A stretch of 64,000 nucleotides of DNA from Branchiostoma floridae (GCF_000003815.2 NC_049986.1:17450476-17514475); one strand, 5' to 3'; shown: positions 33,185-45,829, numbered from the stretch's first letter. Notes: generated from the sequence alone by a model not told the origin. Translations and numbers: made by a program.

Positions 33185-33396
33185 TACTGTAAATGCATTT
33201 AAGTTTGTGGGAATTTAATTTCGCAATAGCGGGAAAATGTACTTTTCGCGGTGGTTTTAATTTCGCGGTAGCACCATGCACTGTAGTCTCTTTCTGTTAT
33301 GGAAAAATATTTGCGGTGGTTTTAAATTCGCGGTGAAGCGGCCGCCGCAAAAACCGCGAACATTAATCCACCGCGAATATTTCTGCATTTACAGTA
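33185..33396. mobile_element. MITE family A, copy 2 (in the zinc-finger gene's 3' UTR region)
   Basis: TACTGTAAATGCATTTAAG at the left and TGCATTTACAGTA at the right, with TTTCGCGGTGGTTTTAA repeats inside and CGGCCGCCGCAAAAACCGCG near the right end. Longer than copy 1 by a few tens of bases and less eroded. Confidence 0.85.
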
Positions 33397-33890
33397 CTAG
33401 ATACATTTTGTACTTAATATATGTTCCCACAGTCTGTATTATGGGACAAGTAATATGTATTCGATTTCTGTATGATTTCTATATATCATAATCATGTCCC
33501 ACAAATTTACTGACATGTGTACATGTTTTATGTGTACCTTAGTGCGAACCTTCCAAAGGTTGAATCAAAAGATATTGAGGGATTTTTCCTACTTTATATG
33601 GACATGAAAAATCAGGGAACAATTTAATGATATAGACTTGTTTGTAGATGGGCTGCAGGCTAAGTACTAGCTAAGTATAACTGGTGGTGGTAACAACGAG
33701 AAGTTTAAAGCTAGCATTCTAAGGCACACAGGTGTAATGCTACATGTATGAAACAAAAGATAGATAATGTTCGTTTTCATACCAAAAGACTCCACTGCTG
33801 TTTAACCCCATTTGAATTTTATTAATACATTTGTATATTGTACTTCATCTGTAAAAGTCAGGTGGCATAACTGTCTAAAAGTAGAGACAG

Positions 33891-33911
33891 TTTATTAACA
33901 GGTTCAATAAA
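33891..33911. terminator. Convergent poly(A) signals
   Basis: AATAAA on the plus strand (33906-33911), fitting the zinc-finger gene, and AATAAA on the minus strand (plus-strand TTTATT 33891-33896), fitting the small minus-strand ORF. A further plus AATAAA lies at 33956. The two transcripts would overlap tail to tail by some tens of bases. Confidence 0.5.
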
Positions 33912-33981
33912 GAATTGAGACACCTACAAACAAGAGGCCCTATACTTTTGTGGTATCAATAAAGGTATTATGATTTTCAGG

Positions 33982-34242
33982 TCACATGGTGGGCTGACAT
34001 ACACATCCATATGAACAGGTTGACAGAATGCAATATTTTCTGATTGGCACAATCAATTCAGTTGCTTTCTTGTGTTCAGCCTCCAGTCTTTGCTTCAGGT
34101 CATCCCCAAACCTGTTCTGGATTTGGGCCCTTTCATCCTTGGTCATTCCAGGCCACATTTGGGGACTCCAGGTTCCTTTAGTTACTGACCTTGCTGCCTT
34201 TCCAGATAGGTGCACCAAGTCTGCCAGCGATTTCGTAGACAT
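33982..34242 (-). CDS. Candidate small protein or last exon, 86 aa, unidentified
   Basis: The frame starts at a true ATG (34242) and reads MSTKSLADLVHLSGKAARSV, then GTWSPQMWPGMTKDERAQIQ and a charged helix ending in EAEHKKATELI. Composition and absence of low complexity look like real coding. An acceptor-like GAAAAGACAG lies two bases before the ATG, so it could equally be an internal or last exon. A minus-strand AATAAA follows 86 bp after the stop. I do not recognise the protein; its small size with basic N terminus could suit a mitochondrial protein, which is speculation. Confidence 0.45.
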   Translation of the reverse strand: MSTKSLADLVHLSGKAARSVTKGTWSPQMWPGMTKDERAQIQNRFGDDLKQRLEAEHKKATELIVPIRKYCILSTCSYGCVCQPTM

Positions 34243-34309
34243 GTCTGTCTTTTCCTCTCCATCACCTCAGACACCTACAGAATGTCCATCACCATCGTGC
34301 ACAACATGA

Positions 34310-35190
34310 GACACAATGATGTGATTCTTGAGAAGCTGCTTCCCTATTTTACCGCCTTTCCCGGTAGCGGCAGTGCCTCTCATTGCATGTCCAGCTTCTT
34401 GAAAAGCATTTCTTGTTTGATTATTTTTCTAACATTAATATTTGTATATTCTGTAAAAAAAACTTTCTACAAAGTTACCCATTTAATATACAATAGGATG
34501 ATTTTGAGACCTTATATACCAGTACATGTATATACAAAATATAAATAATTCTGTATATGAATATTTAAGTAATGTGAATAATGAAATTATGCTTGCACCT
34601 TCAATGTTTCTCCATTAAAGGAAAATAAACATAGGCAATATTGTTGTACATGAACCCAGGTGTCATCTTTTATCCCAGACTCAGTTCTTTTTTCGTAAGA
34701 TGAGAATAGGGTAACAGTGCCCCATGCTCTAACTATATGCACCCCTCACCCAGGGTAGAAGATTCTCTGACAAGAATAGAATTATTCAGATTGACCAAGG
34801 TCACATCTGGCAACAGTCTTCAACTGTGACCTGTCTGACAGTAATTTTGACCCTTCAACAAGCCTAAAAAATATCCCATTTTAACTTACAATTCTCTAGA
34901 GCTCACACCATTCCCCACTCTGTTGTTCCATACCATATCACCACTATGCAATTTCTTTTCTAAAAAAACCTTGCCATTGATAAAATAAAATGGTCAAATG
35001 TTCCCCTTTTTGCAACACAGAAAGTAACCTAGAAAGACCACAGATATGGGAGAGTATGGTTAACATTTTCAGCACACTTTTACATGTAAGAAAATTGCAT
35101 ATCCCAAGTTAACAGAAAATGGGAAGAAATTGTGAGAAGATTAGCATGGATTCAAAAGAAAGTTTCTCTTTAAAAGTCATATTGCTTCTG
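34310..35190. other. AT-rich 3' flank of DHPS
   Basis: No coding exon. It probably contains the DHPS 3' UTR; a minus-strand ATTAAA (plus TTTAAT) near 34481 is the best poly(A) candidate. Confidence 0.4.
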
Positions 35191-35197
35191 TACATGG

Positions 35198-38100
35198 CTA
35201 GCTTGGTGTTGGTGCCTTGATGTTCTTAGCAAATGTCTCGGCTACAAGCAGGGGGAACACAAGTGTCGCATCTGCATACACCTGAAAACACAAGATAAAG
35301 AAACAGTCAACATATCATTGCAATAGACCTGAAAACACGATAGAGGAATAACCAAATTACAGAATAGAACTCACTCCATAAAAAGTAGGAATGCAAAATA
35401 AAAACATTAAATTACAGATATTTGATGGACATGCAGGAAATCTCTCATTGGTTAAACTGCTAAATGACATGCTATCATTGGTTGAATCGCTAATTGTGTT
35501 GGACAATCAGAATGGGTCTATTGTCTACATTGTCAAGAAGAATGCTGTATCATTCTTGGACTAATCAGAATAATTCCAAGATGAAAAAAATGCTTACATT
35601 AAGTATGAAATATGAACTTTGATACTAGAGAACTGTGACAAAACTATTGTTTGAAGCTCAAAAACTTCCCAATAAAAGAACAATACACACAAGTATTAAG
35701 GTCAAACATTCACAAATATGTCTTTTTCTCCCTACTAACGATGTACCAACTTAATAAAGTTGTTGCCAGACAGAACCTTTATTTAGAACTGCTACATTAT
35801 TTGCTTGTTGTGTAATACACAAACATAACAGCAACAAATACAATATCAAAATCAAGAAACATGCATAGCAGTGCCAGAAATGCAGCGTTTTCTTGAGCCC
35901 TCCCTCATCTGCTATGGTTTACATGATCAGATATAAGTTATTTAACAAACGACACCAACCTTGACAGGATTAGCAGTCATCTTGATTTTGCCCCATGACA
36001 CTGCCTCGTCAGGCCGCGCCCCCGCGTCAGACCCGTCAAACTCCTGACCCGTGTTGACGTACACGGCATACTCCGCACCGTTCCTCTGGGATAGAGTGAT
36101 GTCATCAGTGCATGCACTTCCATATGGGGTGTCATATTTGCATTTAAGCATTTACATTGTATCAATTTTTGATATATTGATATATATGTTAAAGTAAAAC
36201 AAATAAGCAAAATAACACAACACTCTGTAATATAGCTATCAAAAGCTCAAACAACAGAGCTTAAAGACACTGTGTGCTCGAGTTATGATAAACTGATGCT
36301 AACATCTACATGTAATCAGATATCAGATGGGATGATTGTAATATTTCAACTACTCATCTGTTAGGAAAACTGGGCAGTCAGAAAATCTTCCAATCTTCCC
36401 TTCTTCCAATCTTTTCTTTATCATAAAAGCCATATTGAAGGCTTTCCCACTCACCATAAGGTTGGCATTGTTGATGTGATGTTTAACCAGACCTCCCCCT
36501 AGGATGATCATCCCTGTGTGCTGCGAGTGGACAGCTATGTTGTTGATTCTGCGAATGTCTACAGACAAGAAAACAAAATACCCAGGCATGGTTAGATTTT
36601 CACTGAACATGTCATTGCCGAATTCCGTCTATCCTACGAAATAGTATAGTGTCCATGCCTCAATGCAAATCTTTCAAAAAGCCTATGTCTTCTGTACATT
36701 ACTGTTCTTCAACATTGGTCAAGCAAACCATCATTCTAGAAAATTGAGATATAGATTGACACCCCAAAGGACATTGCAATCTTTTAGCTTACTCTCATAT
36801 TAAATACTACAGCATGCACATACACCATTGCAGTTGTTATAAGAATATTCTAATAAAGGCCCCGTATATGCATACAGGAATATGAAATTGTGAATTGATG
36901 TGCAGTACAAAATAGGACCTTGAAAGGGTTCATATCAGATGAACGTAGGCACATGATGTTTCATAATGATGAGACTTTTCAAGTAGGAACAGTCATTATG
37001 AGTTCATGGCTTTGGGTATATACAGCAGAGTACAGCAGGATGAAGATAATTATAGATAATTATCTGCACGCTCCCAATGACGGACTAGAGACTGTGCTGG
37101 GCTAGAGACTGTGCTGGGCTGGTAAACTTTAATAACGAAGCGCCCTGCTCCCTAAGATCTGATGGCGGGAGTGAGTGGGGATCCCACGTGTAGGTTAGAC
37201 CCTGGGAGCGACTGTATCCAATTAACAACTTTGATCCCCGGGGGGCCCAAAGATCCACAATTATATTTACCTTCCACTATATCCAGCACTAGACCAGGGT
37301 TCTTATAGGAGTGAAAATATATCATGTCCCCAATGGAGCCATCTGTGAGTGCTGGACTGAACACTGGGATGTTGTTCTGAAAAAACAATAGAATACTAGA
37401 AAGGCCGACATTTGCTTGGGAGCAAATACAGCATATTGCAATCCATCTTCATATGCATGCCAATCCCAAATTTAACAATTTTTGATTGATGTACACCATA
37501 GGTGTGAATAGAGCCCTGTGGCTACATAACATACGCACCTCCATACCAAATTTCAGACCATTTGGTTTTCATACATAGGTACAGCAGCCAAAACTTAACA
37601 TTTTTAGTCCGTAAATGGCAAAAAATCCCAAAATTCAACAATTTAAAGTATTGTATGCCCAAAGTGAAAATGAAGTACTGTGGGCACTTGCCAGACACAC
37701 TTTCATGCCAAATTCCAGGTCATTAGGTTTTCATACAAGGGTATAGGAGCCAAAAGTATACATTTTTTGTCAAAATAGCCGAAAAACCCAAAATACCTCA
37801 TTTTTAAAGTGATCTATAAAGAAAGTGTTGATTGGACCCTGTGCTCATATGTCCAATGCACCTATGTACCAAACTTCAGGTCATTAGGTTTTCATACAAG
37901 GGTATAGGAGCCAAAAGTATACATTTTTTGTCAAAAATAGCCGAAAAACCCAAAATACCTCATTTTTAAAGTGATCTATAAAGAAAGTGTTGATTGGACC
38001 CTGTGCTCATATGTCCAATGCACCTATGTACCAAATTTCAGGTCATTAGGTTTTCATATAAGGGCATAGGAGCCAAAAATATACATTTTTTGTCAAAAAT

Positions 38101-41100
38101 GGCCCAAAAACCCAAAATAACTCATTTTTAAAGTAATCTATGAAGAAAGTGTTGATGGAGCCCTGTGCTCATATATCCAATGCACCTATATACCAAATTT
38201 CAGTTCATTTAGCCTTCATACAAGGGCATAGGAGCCATAAATATACATTTTTAGTCAAAAATGGCCAAAAACCCTAAAATAACTCATTTTTAAAGTGATC
38301 TATGAAGAAAGTGTTAATGGTTTTCTGTGCTCATATGTCCAATGCACCTCTGTACCAAATTTCAGGTTATTAGCTTGTAATACCAGGGCACAGGGGCCCA
38401 AAATAGACATATTTTGTCTAAAAATGACCAAAAACCCTAAATATCATAAATTCTAAGGCCTCTATCAAGAAAGTGAAAAAAACGTCTGGGGGTATTTGCT
38501 ATCCCTACCACCTTGCCAAATTTCAGCTCATTTGGCCCAAAAATGAAAAAGTTGAATCCATTTGAAGAATTTGACAGGAGAAGAAGAGACCAAGGAAAAA
38601 CTAGAAAGGCCGACATTTGCTTCGTAGCAAATACAGCATATTGCAATCCATCTTCATCCTTGAAAAATCCCAAAATTCAACAATTTGAAGTAATGTTTGC
38701 TCAAATGGAAAATGAACTACTGTGGGCACTTGTCCTACACACCTTCATGCCAAATTTTAGGTCATTTGGTTTCAATATAAGGGTAGAGGAGCCAAAAATA
38801 TACATTTTTTAGTTAAAAATAGCTAAAAATCCCAAAATAACTCATTTTATAAGTGCTCTATGAAAAAAGTGTTGATGAGGTCCTGTGCTCATATGCCGAA
38901 TGCACCTCTGTAGCAAATTTCAGGTCATTTGGTTTACATACAAGGGCATAGGAGCCAAAAATATACATTTTTAGTCAAAAATGGCTAAAAATCCCAAAAT
39001 AACTCATTTTTGAAGTCATCTATGAAGAAAGTGTCAATGGGGTCCTGTGAGCATATGTTCAATGCACCTCTGTACCAAATTTCAGGTCATTTGGTTTCTA
39101 TACAAGGGCATAGGAGAAAAAAATATACATTTTTAGTCAAAAATGTCCAAAAACCCTAAAATAACTTATTTTTGGAGTAAACAATGAATAAAGCGTTGAT
39201 GGGGTTCTGTGGTCATATGTCAAACGCACCTATGTACCAAATTTCAAGTCATTTGGTTTTAATACAAGGGCATAGGAGCCATAAATATACATTTTTAGTC
39301 AAAATGGCCAAAAACCCTAAAATAACTCATTTTTTAAGTGATCTATGGAGAAAGTGTTGATGGTTTTCTGTGCTGATATGTCCAATGCACCTCTGTACCA
39401 AATTTCAGGTCATTAGCTTGTAATACCAGGGCACAGGGGCCCCAAATATATATATTTTGTCTAAAAATGACCAAAACCCCTAAATATCATAAATTCTAAG
39501 GCCTCTATCAAAAAAGTGGAAAAAACGTCTGAGGGTATTTGCTATCCCTACCTCCATGCCAAATTTAAGCTCATTTGGCCAAAAAATGAAAAAGTTGAAT
39601 CCATTTGAAGATTTGACAGGAGAAGGAGAAGAGACCAACAAAAAACAATATATTGCAATCCCATACTATGTATGGATTGCAATATAACAATATATTGCAA
39701 TCCCATACTATGTATGGATTGCAATATAAAAATTCTCATACAGTTCACTGTAACAACATTTATACCAAAATATTTTGCAAACTTTAATGGACAATCATTT
39801 GTTGAAGGCAGAATTTTGTAGAATCATATTTCTATCATAGAATGAGATGACCATTATTCTGATATTTCAGATAAACAAGTAGCATTGTCTTAAGAGACAT
39901 TCTAAAATACAATGAGTCAATGACAATTAATTCACACAATTAATTATAAAGCTTCTGGAATTAAGACAAAGGGTTATCCTTGTACTCTGACAAAACAAAT
40001 TATCATAGTCCTAAGACATTTGTCCTTTCTGCCCTACCTTATAGCACCAATAATATACAGAGTCTGGGTTGTCAATCTCTTTCCCAAGTCTGTGGACCAT
40101 CTTGGAAGGTGTCCAGACAGTGCCCTGAAGAAACAAGACGACATCAGTGAGAGCTATTCATACTCAAGATTAAAAACTTCATCTATCAAGAACCAGGTGA
40201 TGAAATATAAGAATAACAAAATGACAGCATCTCATTTCAAGACACAAGCTTTGACCATTATAATTTGTTTGGCTTTCAAAACATGTGACATCTATTTGAC
40301 ACTTATTGTGTTAAAGTGCTTTGTAAAATAGTCCAATGCTGCATGATTGTGGACTGGGGACCTGACTACCTGAGTTTTCTGTTCCAGCAACATCTGGTCC
40401 AATATAGGCATGATCCAGTCCTCAAACTTACAGTAGTTGTCATTAGGTACAAGCAGGTTACCGATTCTGTTGATGCCTGGAACATATAACACAGAACATT
40501 TTCAGGAGAGAATCTAACAGCAAAATTAACTGCACTGAGGCAACCATGAAAATGCAAACAGATGTTTAAAAAAATTGTGCACTTTTACACCACAGTTATG
40601 GTCACAGTTTTCTTTTAATTCAGTGCTAGTCCTACTAATAGCAACTATTGTGAGAAAAATGGAATGGAAGGATAATATAGATGTTTCGTTATACTGTACA
40701 AATCCAAAGAAACATGTATCCTAAGAAGGAATTTGACTGTCCTTCAGCCTTCACAGCTGAAAATGTATCAAAACATAGTCCTGTAATCCTACAACCAGTG
40801 GTGTAAGAGAGCACTATTATCTTCTTAGAATTTGGGCCTCTTCAAATTTTGAGCTCTCATTACTCTATGTGGAGTACCTTTCACACGGAGGTCCTTCCCC
40901 TTTAACTGAAACTCTCCCAGATAAGTTGGTGCCAGACACTTGATGAAGTCCTCCTCTATTCCTCCAGCTGTGGCCACTATACAGTCTACCTGGGATAGGG
41001 AGATACTTGTGATATTAAGAACATCAAGAAACTGCTAACTCTAGTGTACACTACAAGTAAGTATCCAAAGCAGTTTGCAGCTACTCCCTCTATTGAGTCT

Positions 41101-43132
41101 TTCTGATATTGCACCTTCATGAGAAGGCAAAGGTAACTGATAGATGATTACTGGCAATAATTTACAGAAATGACTATAAAGGTCTTTTTGCAATCATGTC
41201 TGACTCTGTTTGTATGACATCTTATGTACAGGGAGAGGGAAACAGAGTAAGAAAAGAATACTGCATATCAAGCAATAAAATGATGACTTCAATAAGGTTG
41301 GAAAATAATTTATGGCATATTTACTGTAATGGTTACACCAGTGTTAGGTTGGAAGAGAAAGTTGAAATACGAAAAGTATGAAGACTTTCTCCGAGGCAAC
41401 ATCTCATGATTATTTAAAGTACCCTGCAGTTTTGAAAGAAATTATGGTGTTAGGAGGACAAAATTTCTTTGATAGACCAAGGCCTTCTTTCTTTGATAGA
41501 CCAAGGCCTATCCACCTCAAAATTTATAAGAACCAGCTCAAAACTATTAAAGGTGTTCTGTTCGTAAAAAAAAACAAAAAAAAAAACAGTGCTCCTTTGA
41601 AACAGTGCCTTACCATATTGTGTTTGGTGAGGAACCTGAGTGTCTCCCTGACCCCAGAGGAGATGAGGTTGGACGTGTAGCCCAGGAAGATGGTACAGTT
41701 GGTTTTGGGTCGACCCATGGGGTGCAGGTTCAGGGGCTGATCTTCCTCTGGGTCCACTGGTAAGGGCTCCGCTTTCTTCTCCAACTGTAGAAAAACATCA
41801 AATTGTTATATTTCTTTTTCACAAAGTTCATTATGGCATTGTAAAAGTTCATATATGTACTCAAACAAACATACTATAGGTAAGCATCTTGCTCCTTTAT
41901 CCTACTTAGGGCCAACACTGAAGGCAATAGTGCAGGTGTAGGAGTGTTAGATGTTTTGGCTACTGGACAGTCTCGCCGCTACTATCTGATCCTAATGATC
42001 AGCAACAGGTTTCTAACCCTAACTTAATCCTAACCTTGATTCTAATTCTACCTATCATCATAAATTGAGTCGTCCTAGGCCTGGTGCTCAATCGTTCTGA
42101 TACCTGGTCTACTGCCAGATATGTTCTGTTCTTGGTGCTGAAATGGTAATCCCTAATCACTGCAATGAATGGTTAAGGCCATCTTTTTTACAATACAGCA
42201 TTGAATTTCTATACTTTCTTAGGAACCCTACAAGATAAAAACTGAGTTTAAGCCTTCCTGTGTTGGTACAAAACACATGAAATTCTGAAACTTTTGATAC
42301 TGAGACAAATCTTAAGTTCCAAATACTTAAAGCAACTCATCATCCTCTTCACCAGAAAACATTTGACTATCATACGTACCATCCTGTTGATTTCCTCCAC
42401 AGCCTTGCCGAAGCTGGTTGCCTGGAAACCAGAGGTGAGGTAGGTCTGCAGCAGGGCGTGGTAGTCCACTCCATTGCTAAAGTCATAACCTGTGACCTGA
42501 GGGCAAAGGTCAGGACAAATTACATGTCATTTTGTCCCAACAGGCAATTTTCTATCCTGGGATGGGTTCTGAAGTCAGCTCTGGTTTTCACCAGAAAACA
42601 AGGCTTAAAAAAACACACCTGAAATTAGCTGAAAAAGTTTTGATTGCAAGAAAAAAATCTGAACACCTTTAATGTTATAAATCCTGGATGTAAACTCAGA
42701 TTTAGCTTTCTGAATTACAACAAGAGAGTCCTGAAGAGAAAAGTTTGACCTATTTACATGTACTTTAATTAATAGGTTGAGCACTCATTCAACAAGTAGA
42801 ACCGGTATATCCAGGTTTGGTTGGCTTGCAAAAGAATTAGATTCAGAAGCTGATTGCTGGAAATATACGTAGCCTAACGCGTTAGGCTACGTATATAACG
42901 CTAAAGAATCTGACAGACGTAATAGAAATAGTATTGAAAATATTCTTATACCTATCATAACGTTTGACTTTATCATTCATAACTTATCACGATCACGATA
43001 GATACATGACATAATAGTAACGCAATATAAACACAAGACTTCTGTCCAACTCACAACAACAGAATCTGCCGGCATTTCTTCGCTCTGCACCAAGACTGCG
43101 TCTGTTGCTTTACTTGGAGGAGCCTCAGCCAT
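35198..43132 (-). CDS. DHPS: DHPS, deoxyhypusine synthase, 10 coding exons, 363 aa
   Basis: Exons in transcript order: 43132-43055, 42496-42380, 41784-41614, 40989-40878, 40476-40370, 40124-40038, 37376-37271, 36558-36455, 36085-35960, 35281-35198. All junctions are GT..AG and keep the frame. The cytosolic tetrameric enzyme uses NAD and spermidine to modify one lysine of eIF5A to deoxyhypusine. Visible signatures: [77 protein letters not shown] and [11 protein letters not shown]. The catalytic lysine in SWGKIK is Lys327 (human Lys329) and the active-site histidine pair is at 286-287. Length is close to human 369 aa; the N terminus is short. The gene is intact, head-to-head with PSMG4. Intron 6 holds a satellite array. 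Confidence 0.97.
37396..39646. repeat. Higher-order satellite, period about 161 bp, in DHPS intron 6
   Basis: Units marked by CCAAATTTCAGGTCATT, CAAGGGCATAGGAGCC, TATACATTTTT and TGTGCTCATATGTCCAATGC recur every 161-162 bp (for example 37718, 37879, 38041, 38202). The whole array is two larger blocks, each starting CTAGAAAGGCCGACATTTGC (37396 and 38601) and ending GAGACCAA followed by an AAAAAC run (38587 and about 39632). The first block is about 1205 bp, the second about 1046 bp: a difference of one unit. Units diverge by roughly 5-20 percent by eye. Confidence 0.9.
39645..39728. repeat. Two tandem 42-bp units, each a palindrome
   Basis: Each unit has ATATTGCAATCCCATA followed by CTATG and TATGGATTGCAATAT; both copies appear identical. 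Located immediately after the satellite array. Confidence 0.9.
41464..41515. repeat. Short direct repeat in DHPS intron 3
   Basis: TTTCTTTGATAGACCAAGGC occurs twice in a row, about 24-25 bp apart, next to DHPS exon 3. Confidence 0.7.
42863..42896. repeat. Perfect 34-bp palindrome without spacer (DHPS intron 1)
   Basis: Arms of 17 bp (left half ATATACGTAGCCTAACG) meet at an ACGCGT centre with no loop and no mismatch. Confidence 0.95.
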
Positions 43133-43915
43133 CTTGCCCTTTCGTACGAATACTCGGATCTTTTTTCCAAAAGGTTGAGGACAAACGCGAGCACAAAATC
43201 ACTACCTCGCGTGCAGAAAACTTCTAAACTGGTGCTTCCGCTAAATACCAGCTGGGGCCTAACATTTTTAGTTTACCGTAATAGCACTATTACCGCCTGA
43301 TTAAAATGGCAAACAAAATGACAAATAAAATGGTAACTTTGAGCAAATAACGAAAAGACATGAAACCGACATATTTTTTTTGATATTTTTTCTTACTTAT
43401 GTCAAACTTCCTTAATTTTTTTTTGTATATAAAAGAAAGTATGTACCTGAGAAAGTTTGGCACTAGAAAATATTGCACTAAGCCAAAGCTTGACCTCTAA
43501 CCTCCCCAAACTTCTGAATGTGTGCTGCAGACGTAAAAGCAGACGTAAGTTCATGGGTTTTTAAACACGAAAACCAAACTTTCGGCGTCAACTGGTAAAA
43601 TTTTCAAGCCTAGATAGTTATCTTTACAAATCTGTGTTGTGTGTGAAGCACAGTACGTGAATGTGTGGTTACATCGCTAAGAAGAAGAAGCTCGCACGTG
43701 CGAGGCAGTGGGGAGGGGGGCGACAGACTGTCATGTATTTCAGTACACAACTGCACAAGATTTTATCACAGCGGGTAGAGCGTTTCATGCACATTTCACA
43801 CGTACCATTAATTCTCTGTTGTGGGAAGATAAAACTTTTATAGGTATTTGAAAGACTTCTCCGTTCATTTTGTCACAACACAAGTCTGACTATTAACGTT
43901 ATATTTCAGTTCAAC
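43133..43915. promoter_or_regulatory. Shared DHPS/PSMG4 promoter interval
   Basis: The two start codons lie 783 bp apart, head to head. No TATA box is seen near either gene. The acceptor TTATATTTCAG ends at 43910, five bases before the PSMG4 ATG, so PSMG4 has a noncoding first exon somewhere in this interval, perhaps around 43500-43700. The short ORF at 43661 is not supported. Confidence 0.45.
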
Positions 43916-45274
43916 ATGACAGAGAAAACCAAAGCTACAGTTGAGGAGGCTCAACCCACTCTTGGGGTGCACTGTTTCTCGGAGAGAGTTTTTGAACAGG
44001 CTGTTCACTTTCAGGTTTGTGAGAGGCAAAAATTGAAATATTTAACTACAACTGTATAATAAAACAGGGTTGGACAAGTTTTCTAAAATTGACTTGTCCT
44101 ATCGGGCAAGTACTTAAAAAATTTACTTGCCCGAACCAACTTTTCACTTGCCTGAAATCTAAATGACATTTTTCTATGTAATTATTCATGGCCTTCAATG
44201 GAATATTTTTGTTATTGGCTCTATTTTCTGTGTTAATCAATGCTTGATGTCATGACTTTGAAAAGTAGCAAGTACATCAAAATCTCACTCAATGGAGAAA
44301 AGCTAACTTGTCCGATCGGGCAAGTGGAGAAGGACATGCACTTGCCCGAATGGCATTTTCACTTGCCCGGGACTATAGGGCTAGTGGACTTGTTTATCCC
44401 TGTAAAAATTGCACAGGGAACCAACCAAATCTGGCCAATGGGAAAAATTTTTCTTTGAGACTGTCATGATGGCCAGATGGTCCTTACATTAAAGTGTTCG
44501 TTTGTACAAGTGCATTGGAGATTGGAAAAAGGTAAGAGATAGGTTTAGGTACAATTGTAAATTGTATGACATGTGAGACTTAGCGCTCCAGTAGACGAGA
44601 GGGTGGAGAAGGAATTGCACACCCCTCCTTCACCATAAAATGTCATGTGCAGGTCAGGCAAAACAGGTAAATGCCTGTCTGCCTGCTCATCTGTCGAATC
44701 GACAGGAGAACCATAAAATGACATGTTTACAACAGAATCTTTTGGACATTCTGAGGGCAGCCGTGGATGTGTCTTTCTGCTGTCTTGCGGTGGAAAAGGT
44801 TATCATACTACATGTAGAAGTCATTGACAGTTGAGCTTATACCCTCCATGTAGATTGTTCACTAAGATAAGTGTGAATAAACCTTAAGAATTAAGTCATA
44901 TGGCTTCTCACACTTTGTAAAAAGGGATTGAAATAAACATTCAAGACTGTTGTATACTTTATCCATACATTTTGTGTCCACAGGTATTAAAACTCAAGGA
45001 CAGCTTTTTCTTATGGGTCGGCTTGCAACCTTCAATGGCCAACTTAGCCGTCGCACTGCCAGCAAGATTTGACTCCATTCCGTCCACCTCTGCCCTTCTG
45101 GGGGAATTTTCGGACACAACATCCTGCACGCTGGCACAGAAACTCTGTAAACACACGGGTAAACAAGTGTTTGTCAGTTGCAACCTTCCGACGCAGGATG
45201 GGATGTTTCTGGTAGAGGTGGAGAAGAGAATTCACAAGGAAATCAAGGACAACCCAGAAAAGTTCTGGTTGTAA
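43916..45274 (+). CDS. PSMG4: PSMG4, proteasome assembly chaperone 4, 2 coding exons, 129 aa
   Basis: Exon 43916-44014 (33 codons, ends VHFQ) joins exon 44984-45274 (phase 0). PSMG4 (PAC4/Poc4) pairs with PSMG3 and helps assemble the 20S alpha ring. The family pattern is clear: FSERVFEQAVHFQVLKLKDS, then FFLWVG, NLAVALP, RFDSIPSTSALLG, SDTTS, LAQKLCKHTGKQVFVSCNLP and a C-terminal EKRIHKEI...PEKFW. Length matches the usual 120-130 residues; the N-terminal 15 residues differ from vertebrates, as usual. The start is the first ATG after the acceptor at 43910. A poly(A) signal lies at 45811. The intron holds an inverted-repeat element (44065-44402). Confidence 0.93.
44065..44402. mobile_element. 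CAGGG..CCCTG inverted-repeat element in PSMG4 intron
   Basis: Ends CAGGGTTGGACAAG and CTTGTTTATCCCTG are inverted copies. The interior repeats a GATCGGGCAAGTGG / CACTTGCCCGA motif several times. A fragment of the same motif (TGATTGGGCAAGTGG ... ACTTGCCCGATCA) lies at about 50097-50145 in a CYP4 intron. The CAGGG terminus recalls hAT elements, but I could not see a clean 8-bp target duplication. Confidence 0.6.
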
Positions 45275-45810
45275 CAAGGACAATACACAGGTAGTATGGA
45301 CCAAGGGCTGGCAACCCCCTGTATCATCCAAAAATCTTTCTGCCCTTTATGCCACTAGGCATGGATGGAGAAGAAGAACTAGAGGCAAGATAGACTTCTA
45401 AGGATGCACACCTAGAATTTGACTGCAAAACAAGAAAGTCCATAATAACTGGAGATATGTATTGTTATTGTATCATTTTATCATCATCATTATCTATCAC
45501 ACACTTTTTACAGAGTTTTAGCATATACACCTGTACTTGATACTAATATTATTGTAATGGTCATTTACCTATTCTTTCATTTGTATTCTGACTCACAAGA
45601 TATGCCCTATGTACAGTCAGACTCTTGAGCTTTTCATCATTGTCTACTAATGTTAGTAATATATTTATAACATATTGATGTCTAGCACAAACATCACAAG
45701 TTGTGCATCTACACCGCTGTCTGGCAATGTAGAAATTCTACCTTTCAGCACTTACTAATGCTAATTGTCTTGTGTTTGTTGAATTGAAATAGATAAGTAA
45801 AAGTAAAGAC

Positions 45811-45816
45811 AATAAA
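45811..45816 (+). terminator. Poly(A) signal of PSMG4
   Basis: AATAAA 537 bases after the stop codon, at the end of an AT-rich untranslated region. Confidence 0.55.
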
Positions 45817-45829
45817 ATCTTAACAATCA

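Noticed and set aside
37396-39646. CRISPR-like array
   Set aside because: The repeats are long (161 bp), diverged, without spacers, and within a eukaryotic intron.
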